DNA of 64,000 nucleotides from Chthoniobacterales bacterium (GTDB lineage Bacteria > Verrucomicrobiota > Verrucomicrobiia > Chthoniobacterales > JACTMZ01), in the NCBI GenBank assembly GCA_021463515.1, contig JAJTYZ010000112.1, forward strand, positions 1 through 64,000, in the 5' to 3' direction. The position numbers and the translations under genes were made by a program. This document shows, piece by piece, positions 57,333 to 64,000 of the stretch. The notes under the pieces were generated by a model, which searched no databases, was not told the origin of the DNA, and worked only from the letters and a program-made list of their open reading frames with translations. Within the stretch, counting starts at the first letter, position 1, and the number at the start of each line of letters is the position of its first letter.

Positions 57333-59270
57333 TTATGCCCGGCGACGGCGGAAGAGGAAAATGCCCAAGGTTCCACCAAGGGCGAGCAGGGCGACGGTGC
57401 CCGGCTCGGGAATGGCGACGGTATCGAGCCAGACGCGATTGGAATCGTAATTGATTTGAAATGTGTTGCCGCTCAGCACGAAGGTATTTGTAGGAGAAAA
57501 TGCCCCGCTGTTGACCGTTGCAAAGGTGCCGCTCAGAGTTCCGTTTGTGTAAGTGAGCAAATCAATGTCTTCACCAAGCGTAGGCGAATATCCAAGCGTC
57601 AGCTTAAGGTCTCCGTTCAACGTGACAATCGTTCCTGAGTACCCATTGGTGTTCACTACCGATAAGGCATCAAAGGAGCCTCCGGCGAGATGCATCTGGT
57701 AGGTGGAACCTGCATCAAGGGTCAAAGTTCCTTCAATTTTGAGGGCATTCGTCGTGGAATGGCTGGCATCTAGGGTGCCTCCAGCCTGAACCGTGACCGG
57801 AGTGTACATCGTGCCTATGTTGACGTTACCACCACTCCATTGAATCCCCCCGCCAACTTCGCCGCTTCCGGAAAGGGTGGCCCCATCGCGGACATAGAGA
57901 GATTGTATCTCCTTTAATTTTCCATCGAGTTTAAACGATCCGCCTTGAATATCCGTCTTCCCGGCAAAATTCGTTGCACTCCCTGTCCAAACGGCAGCAC
58001 CAGGCCCCGTTTTGATAACGCCATAATACCGATAAGTTCCACCGGAAGAACCTCTGTTGCCAGTAAATGTCAAGGTGCCATCGGTGGAATACTGATGGAT
58101 GTAGATTCCGTTATTTCCAAAACTATCAACGCCAACGGTATAGTCACCAACGCCTTCTTCCATTAGAAAGTAGGCACTGTTTATACTATTCGTACCTCCA
58201 GACAGTGTTCCAGCACCCTGAATTGTCAGGGATTGGGCCGAGACCGCAGCCGTAAGGGCCTGACTTCCGGAAATATAGTAATTTGTATTGGCGTTGCCTC
58301 CCGAAGTCGGAAGAGAGTTTGTCGGAACATTACGAGTGACCAGACCTGTGCCCGTATCGCGTGCTGCAAATCCTGTTTTGGTTCCGTCTGTGACAGTGAC
58401 TCTTCCCGAAAAACTCGTCGTAAGAAACGAATTCCCGACACCGGTCATTACATTGTTAAGCTTTAACGCACTATTCGCAGCAGAAAGATCAATGTTTAAT
58501 GTCTGAGAATAAAACCCTCCTGTTTGAATATTGGTAAAAACCAGCGTTGTTCCATCGCCTCCATTGGAATCTACCACAATGCGATTTTCACCCGCATTAT
58601 TACCCAAGTCAATTTCTCGCCCAACATTGATTGTGGTGGTTCCCGATGCGGCACCGCGGCCTTCAATCACGGCTCCGGAAGTTTGATTAAAGAGAATCTT
58701 GCCTGCGGTGAACGAAGCACCCGCCTCAAGCACAAGTCGGCCGCCGTTTATAGAAAATTGACCCGTAAAAGTATTGCTCCCCCCTAGGGTCAAAGTGCCT
58801 GCGCCAGCTTTGATCAAAGTTTTGGAGGTGGTCTCAGAAATATCTCCCAAGATGGCCAGTTCGCCCGCAACGACGGTGAACGTACTGTTAGCATTCAGCC
58901 TGATATTATTATGAATCTTCTGTACTCCGCTGCTGTAATTGGTGATATTAAGATTAAGATCAAATGAATTCCCCCACAGCTCAAAGTCGCTTGCATTAGC
59001 CGCAAAAGTCAGCGTTCTTACACTCGTCATCGTTGTATTGGTTGCATCCAACCCGATGGATCCGGCAAAGATCAAATCTTCATTGGTGTTCGCTGGTGCC
59101 GAGCCCCCCACCCAATTTGCACCCGTATTCCAGTTGCCATTGGCACCCCCACCATTCCATGTGTGCGTGGCCGCATGAGCTGAAGATAAGGCCATGGCAA
59201 GACTTACAGCGAGGGGTACGAAGCGAATAAAAGAGTGGAGCGAGTTTTCATGATTGGCAAATTTAAGCAC
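57333..59270 (-). CDS. PEP-CTERM, autotransporter-like beta-strand-repeat secreted protein
   Basis: Signal peptide MALSSAHAATHTWNGGGANGNWNTGANWVGG; GAGTLTLGGSNTFTGQFSINGGRLVLEAG; C-terminus AIPEPGTVALLALGGTLGIFLFRRRRA. Confidence 0.95.
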   Translation of the reverse strand: MLKFANHENSLHSFIRFVPLAVSLAMALSSAHAATHTWNGGGANGNWNTGANWVGGSAPANTNEDLIFAGSIGLDATNTTMTSVRTLTFAANASDFELWGNSFDLNLNITNYSSGVQKIHNNIRLNANSTFTVVAGELAILGDISETTSKTLIKAGAGTLTLGGSNTFTGQFSINGGRLVLEAGASFTAGKILFNQTSGAVIEGRGAASGTTTINVGREIDLGNNAGENRIVVDSNGGDGTTLVFTNIQTGGFYSQTLNIDLSAANSALKLNNVMTGVGNSFLTTSFSGRVTVTDGTKTGFAARDTGTGLVTRNVPTNSLPTSGGNANTNYYISGSQALTAAVSAQSLTIQGAGTLSGGTNSINSAYFLMEEGVGDYTVGVDSFGNNGIYIHQYSTDGTLTFTGNRGSSGGTYRYYGVIKTGPGAAVWTGSATNFAGKTDIQGGSFKLDGKLKEIQSLYVRDGATLSGSGEVGGGIQWSGGNVNIGTMYTPVTVQAGGTLDASHSTTNALKIEGTLTLDAGSTYQMHLAGGSFDALSVVNTNGYSGTIVTLNGDLKLTLGYSPTLGEDIDLLTYTNGTLSGTFATVNSGAFSPTNTFVLSGNTFQINYDSNRVWLDTVAIPEPGTVALLALGGTLGIFLFRRRRA

Positions 59271-59422
59271 GTGAATATACGGGATGCAAGAAAATTTTTC
59301 CTAAAATTTTGATGTGGCACAAAATATTTTTTGAGGCTTGATCGCAAGCTTGTGGGAATGTCTCTCAAAATAATCATGACGATACGATACGATTTTATGG
59401 CGCAGATGGGGTGATCGCGGAA

Positions 59423-61258
59423 TTATACTTGCTTATTTTTGCGTTGCTTTTCCGCATTTAATGCTGCTCGCAATGCATCCAAATCACCCCATTGCAGGAA
59501 CCCGGGGACGAACCACGCAAGCGATTCGTCGCATTTATCCTCCAACGATTTCGGCGCGTTGATCTCGGTTATGGTGATAAGCGAATTAGGTTTTAGCGCG
59601 AGGGCGATCAAGGCCGCAAAGCTGGTTTCGGCTTCGGCTATGATTTCAATGTGTGCTCGCGGAGACTCTTGGTGAACAGCCGCACAAATAGCGGCGATAC
59701 ACTCTGCCCACTCGCCTACCAACGTGTAGCCAAGCCAGAGGCAAGCGCGCGAAGAATCATGCAATCTCGCTTCACCGACAGGAGCATTCTCCCACGCAAG
59801 TTCGCCCGTTGCGGGAAGATCGGCAGCAAGGCCAATAATTCCGGCGTCGCAGGTTTTCTGAAGTTGCTTTTCTATGAACGTGGTTTTCTTTCCGTGTGGG
59901 GAGAGAAAAAGTCGAATTTCGTGAGCGATTCCCAAATCCCCGGTCGCATAGACGGGCATCTCTATTGCGCGCGGTGAGAGGATCGAACCAATGTGCGAGC
60001 CGTCGGAGAAGGTTTGTTTGCGCGTCCATTTTGGCGTCATAGTTTCATCGAATTTCCAACCGGTGATTTCCACCAGGGTGTTGCGGTCTGGCTTTTTTCT
60101 GACGACTTGCGCGGCGAGAGTTTTTCGGTTGGCGGCATAATTGGTGCTCTTGGGTTTTTCTCCTTCCGCGTAGCAGAGAAGATCGTTTTCGGGGATCGGA
60201 CTCCACGTGGGAAGCACCGTGGGAGACGTGAAAGATTCGCCTTTGAGCCAATGCAACATCCACGCCAGCATGGCCTGAAGCGGCTGCTCCCAATATCCGT
60301 GCTTCATGTCAAAAAGGCGGGAATCAAAATGGTGTCGTGCGCCAAGCATGGTGTAGATTTCCTCAAGCTGACGACAAGTATAGGACATAGGCTCATAACC
60401 GAAAGCAGGCTCATCGTGCAGCGCGTTGAGGATGAGCAGTGGGCGTGGTGCCATGATTCCAAGCAATCCCCATTCATCCATGAGCGGTAGTCCACCGGGA
60501 AGCGTCTCGCAAACGCAGTTGCAACGCGTGACGTAGGCTTCGAAGGAGCCTACGGAAACCACCGGAACGGCCGCCTGAATGCGCTCGTCCAGCGCAGACA
60601 GCCACATAGTTTGATTGCCGCCACCGCTTGCTCCAGTGGCACCGATTTTTTGCGCATTAACAAATGGCAGTGATTGCAGAACATCCACCGCACACATGTT
60701 GTCCCGCACCTGCAGACCAAGTAGGCTGTCGCCGAAAAGGTAAAGCTGCGCCGCAAGTGCGGCACCATGATATTTCCAAGGGCGTTCCTGCGAAGCACGC
60801 TCCCCGGCCCCGGCGACATCCACGGTAAGCGTGACGATGCCGTTTTTCGCCAGAACATGCCCACGAGCCTGTACCCGCGCTGCGATTTTTCCCTGCGGCC
60901 AATGCCCATGCATGTTCAACACGGCGGGAAACGGACCGGAGCCGTTCGGAATATACAAATTTGCGGTCACACGAATCTCCGGTGCCGAGGCGAAAGACAG
61001 ACGTTGAATCTTGTAGCCGTCGAGTCGAATTTCCCCATGAATCCGTACGTCTAAGTCTTGTTTCAAACGATGGGTGATGAGCAATTTCTCATGCAACGCC
61101 GTCCGCAGCTGGGCCGCACGTTCTCGCCATTGCTCCGGCGAAACCGGCAGGGCATGGGAGCGCGAAATTTCCGTCGCCTCCCGCCGCAGGCGCTCTTGAT
61201 GCAGGTGTCCATGAGGTCGGGTCCAGAGATTGGGAATGGAAAATGAGGATACGCTCAT
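59423..61258 (-). CDS. Alpha/beta hydrolase, acetylxylan esterase-like
   Basis: FPAVLNMHGHWPQGKIAARVQARGHVLAKNGIVTLTVDVAGAGERAS; KIGATGASGGGNQTMWLSALDERIQAAVPVVSVG. Confidence 0.8.
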   Translation of the reverse strand: MSVSSFSIPNLWTRPHGHLHQERLRREATEISRSHALPVSPEQWRERAAQLRTALHEKLLITHRLKQDLDVRIHGEIRLDGYKIQRLSFASAPEIRVTANLYIPNGSGPFPAVLNMHGHWPQGKIAARVQARGHVLAKNGIVTLTVDVAGAGERASQERPWKYHGAALAAQLYLFGDSLLGLQVRDNMCAVDVLQSLPFVNAQKIGATGASGGGNQTMWLSALDERIQAAVPVVSVGSFEAYVTRCNCVCETLPGGLPLMDEWGLLGIMAPRPLLILNALHDEPAFGYEPMSYTCRQLEEIYTMLGARHHFDSRLFDMKHGYWEQPLQAMLAWMLHWLKGESFTSPTVLPTWSPIPENDLLCYAEGEKPKSTNYAANRKTLAAQVVRKKPDRNTLVEITGWKFDETMTPKWTRKQTFSDGSHIGSILSPRAIEMPVYATGDLGIAHEIRLFLSPHGKKTTFIEKQLQKTCDAGIIGLAADLPATGELAWENAPVGEARLHDSSRACLWLGYTLVGEWAECIAAICAAVHQESPRAHIEIIAEAETSFAALIALALKPNSLITITEINAPKSLEDKCDESLAWFVPGFLQWGDLDALRAALNAEKQRKNKQV

Positions 61259-61397
61259 AACATTGCTTGAGACCTTTAATAATAATTATGGATAAATAGC
61301 TTTAACTATATACTCGATCGAGATGTATATTTTCATTGAGGATCGTTTGGAGTCCTACCTTTTGATCACACCGATAATATTGCCAGCCCTCAAAGTA

Positions 61398-63557
61398 TTA
61401 CCGCAATCCGCTTATGCTTGCCTCGAACATACGAAATTCCGCCGCCTGCAATTCTACACGTTCGCAACGGCCAAAGGCATGTAAAAAAACGCTGTGTTGG
61501 CGAGCCGGATCAATATTGTAGAGGCAAATTTTTCCTGCTTCAGGAAAGTAGGAAACATTGAGGTATTCGCATTCCGTGCGGGGCTCATCACCATCATCGG
61601 TGATCCACACCAGACCTCGTGCATTCTTCGCGATGTGGCGATAAAGCATACCCACAAGTCCCGGGGAGGTGCGTGTACTTCCCGGGCCAAAGTCCTGATC
61701 AAACGCACCTGGATAGGCCCAGGAATTAAGGAAGTAAACTGCACCCGCTCCAAGTTTGTGTCGCAATACCAAGGGATAGGCTTGCTCGTCATCCACAGCA
61801 AGCACCTCGATGTCAGCATCTACAATTTCAATCTTTCCCATCGGCGTTGCCAGAATTCCAAATCGGCGCGGAAAGCGAAAACCAAGCTTTTCATTGTTAT
61901 CGGGGGCCGTTGCCCAGTAAATACGCTCACCGCGTCCGAGCACTCTTACCCCGCACAGCTCCGAGAAATCCCCGCCATGAACGAGCTCTCCCACCTCGTA
62001 ATTATTAAAATTGCGCGTCATGTTGGTGGAAAGCTGTGGGATTGAGATGAAAAGCACACCACCCTCTCGAACATATTCTGTGAGGATGGAGTACTGTCGC
62101 GGTGACGCTGTATTCCACCCCGCAAAAAGGAGTGCCTTGTAATTTGCATGGAGGAACTTCGCCTCGAGGCGATCCTGTGCAAATGAAACGATGTCCACCT
62201 GCCCAAATGGAGTTCCAGAAAGAAAAGGATTTTCAAAGGGATCGATCACATTGGGTGTAGGATAAAAAACTCTTTTCACAATGTTCCATCCGCGCTCAGG
62301 AACGCCCTCGTACCATGCTGGGTTCTGATCCGCCAAAGTATAGGCACCGGCGATGGCATACTGCGGGCTGAAGCGGAAATTGCAAAGGTCGTAGTTGCCC
62401 TTGGCGATGGCGATCGTACTCTCCGGCTGTCCCTGCGGCGTACCGTTTGCTTTCACAAAATCGTAAAAGTCAGAAATTTCACGACGGTAGCGGCATGCAA
62501 TCGGCGCGTTGTAATTAATCTTACCAAAGTGCCTCCGAGCGTCCTCGATGTAAGGAATGTATTGGATCGGCTTATGTCCACCCCAATCTGCCTCCCCCGG
62601 CGCAAGCGGCACTCGTGGAAGCGAATGCTTTGGGGAATCTTCGCACAATGAGGCTTCAACAAACCAGTTGCCGCTTTCGTTAAGAATGATTTTGCAGCCA
62701 CTCATATATTTCATATACATGGCGCCCCTCAACAAATGCCATTTGTGCTCACTGGCATTAGGTATCCAAGAATAGTGCTCATGCGCCAAGTGACTGCCCC
62801 ATAACGGCAGGTTGTATTGACGATAAAGTCCGCGAGAAAGCGCGGAGGCAATGTTTAATGGTGAGAATGCGAAGTCCTCCAGCAATGGCACATCTGTACC
62901 GGCGGCAATTTCATAATCGACGTAGAAATTACCACTCGTCGCATAGATGGGACCCCAACCTGCAGCACGACGAGCGTCCACATGCTCGCGCACTCGTTCC
63001 ATAAGGTCATCCACAAAAGCCTTCAATGTGACCTTTTCTAGAGGATTCGAATCATCAAGTCGAAAGGTGTAGCGCTCGCCAAAATCATACCCGAGATAAA
63101 ACTTCCCGGAGTTCTGAAACTGCTTTGCCCACTCCGGATTAGCACTAACATAAATCAGCATAGTATAAATACCGCGTTGGGCCGCCTCACGAATAAAGCG
63201 GAGAACACCGGCACCATTACGTTCAGGATGTGCCTTGATCACCTCACACTCGTGTGCTTTAAGGTTTGTCTGTTTCTCCCAATCTGGCTCTGGCACATGA
63301 ACGCCGATTTCATCCAAAGCATACTGCCATTCGGCAATAGTCGCCGGTGAATAGCCACGCGCTGTACCCCACAGTTGCGCGACATTACCCTGATTATCCT
63401 CGATAATTTTTTCAATCATCTCCTGGGGTGTAAAACTCTGAGGCATCCACGATTGATGGCCGTGCAAGGTGCATAATAAATAGTCCTTACTCATGGGATA
63501 AATACCACTTCCTAAGAGTAAACCACAGGGAGGCAGTTCGATTTTGAATTTATTCAT
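61398..63557 (-). CDS. Large uncharacterised protein, possible glycoside-hydrolase-like enzyme
   Basis: 720-aa ORF; EWQYALDEIGVHVPEPDWEKQTNLK; mid-region YKALLFAGWNTASPRQYSILTEYVREGGVLFISIPQLSTN resembles a GATase-like domain; neighbours an esterase and sugar permease. Confidence 0.5.
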   Translation of the reverse strand: MNKFKIELPPCGLLLGSGIYPMSKDYLLCTLHGHQSWMPQSFTPQEMIEKIIEDNQGNVAQLWGTARGYSPATIAEWQYALDEIGVHVPEPDWEKQTNLKAHECEVIKAHPERNGAGVLRFIREAAQRGIYTMLIYVSANPEWAKQFQNSGKFYLGYDFGERYTFRLDDSNPLEKVTLKAFVDDLMERVREHVDARRAAGWGPIYATSGNFYVDYEIAAGTDVPLLEDFAFSPLNIASALSRGLYRQYNLPLWGSHLAHEHYSWIPNASEHKWHLLRGAMYMKYMSGCKIILNESGNWFVEASLCEDSPKHSLPRVPLAPGEADWGGHKPIQYIPYIEDARRHFGKINYNAPIACRYRREISDFYDFVKANGTPQGQPESTIAIAKGNYDLCNFRFSPQYAIAGAYTLADQNPAWYEGVPERGWNIVKRVFYPTPNVIDPFENPFLSGTPFGQVDIVSFAQDRLEAKFLHANYKALLFAGWNTASPRQYSILTEYVREGGVLFISIPQLSTNMTRNFNNYEVGELVHGGDFSELCGVRVLGRGERIYWATAPDNNEKLGFRFPRRFGILATPMGKIEIVDADIEVLAVDDEQAYPLVLRHKLGAGAVYFLNSWAYPGAFDQDFGPGSTRTSPGLVGMLYRHIAKNARGLVWITDDGDEPRTECEYLNVSYFPEAGKICLYNIDPARQHSVFLHAFGRCERVELQAAEFRMFEASISGLR

Positions 63558-63696
63558 AGTATGAAAAGCAATAAGAAACCTGCATTTGCCAGTATTTAAA
63601 GGGTGAGAAAGCTTCCAAACGTGTTAAAGCAGCACTTTTAAGAGTATTTTCAGAAATTTTGGATAAAATTCCCATGGGGGTTCGTATTTATAAGTA

Positions 63697-64000
63697 TTAT
63701 TTATCTGAAGGGACGACGATACCCCGAAGGATGATGTTTTGGCAAAAAATAAAGACAAGGAGAGTCGGAATAGCGGTTAACACGAGCGAAGCATAGACTA
63801 CGGGCGAGTCAACCATGGAGCGAAGTTGGTAAATATAAACCATGATTGTCCACATTTTAGGATCAGGTGCTAAAATGAGGGCGTAAAAGAAAGTTCCATA
63901 GGCGGCCGTAAATGCGCCTAAAGCAATGACAGCTAATATCGGTTTAGAGAGATTCATTCCGATTTGCCAAAACATAGTCCACTCATTGGCACCATCTAAC
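63697..64000 (-). CDS. Carbohydrate ABC transporter permease (MalG-like), partial (N-terminus beyond right edge)
   Basis: Manual extension to the edge gives LDGANEWTMFWQIGMNLSKPILAVIALGAFTAAYGTFFYALIL, matching the EAA-loop region. Confidence 0.88.
   Translation of the reverse strand, partial: LDGANEWTMFWQIGMNLSKPILAVIALGAFTAAYGTFFYALILAPDPKMWTIMVYIYQLRSMVDSPVVYASLVLTAIPTLLVFIFCQNIILRGIVVPSDK

Overview
The window looks like a chromosomal segment of a Gram-negative bacterium. PEP-CTERM/exosortase genes and the autotransporter-like and pseudopilin proteins suggest Verrucomicrobiota, but this is inference. About 1-36 kb is a long minus-strand surface-polysaccharide locus: GT2/GT4 glycosyltransferases, about ten methyltransferases (FkbM, TylF and others), rfbC and rfbD-like genes, DegT aminotransferase, Wzm/Wzt ABC exporter, a GDP-heptose set (hddA-like kinase, fused hddC-gmhB, gmhA) and an exosortase with a C-terminal EpsI-like domain. 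About 36-64 kb holds a GbsR-like regulator, SCO1, cytochrome oxidase subunits I/II, uvrB, holA, LysM/TPR protein, gyrA, pseudopilin, TetR, rfbD-like SDR, RlmI-like methyltransferase, HerA/DUF853-like ATPase, a decayed VapC-type toxin remnant, SMP-30, a PEP-CTERM autotransporter-like protein, an esterase, a large uncharacterised protein and a sugar ABC permease fragment. Main discovery candidate: arrays of degenerate 7-bp words. One family (consensus AGTTGGC) and one (consensus GTTCTTG) each form inverted arrays flanking a small four-helix-bundle (23S rRNA IVS-type) gene; one of those genes is intact and the other carries one frameshift and one amber codon. Gene-less copies of the AGTTGGC family are scattered through 3.8-17.6 kb. 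There they add in-frame peptides to glycosyltransferases, supply start/stop codons, and split one glycosyltransferase into two same-frame halves. All calls come from reading the sequence and supplied ORFs; no database search was run.
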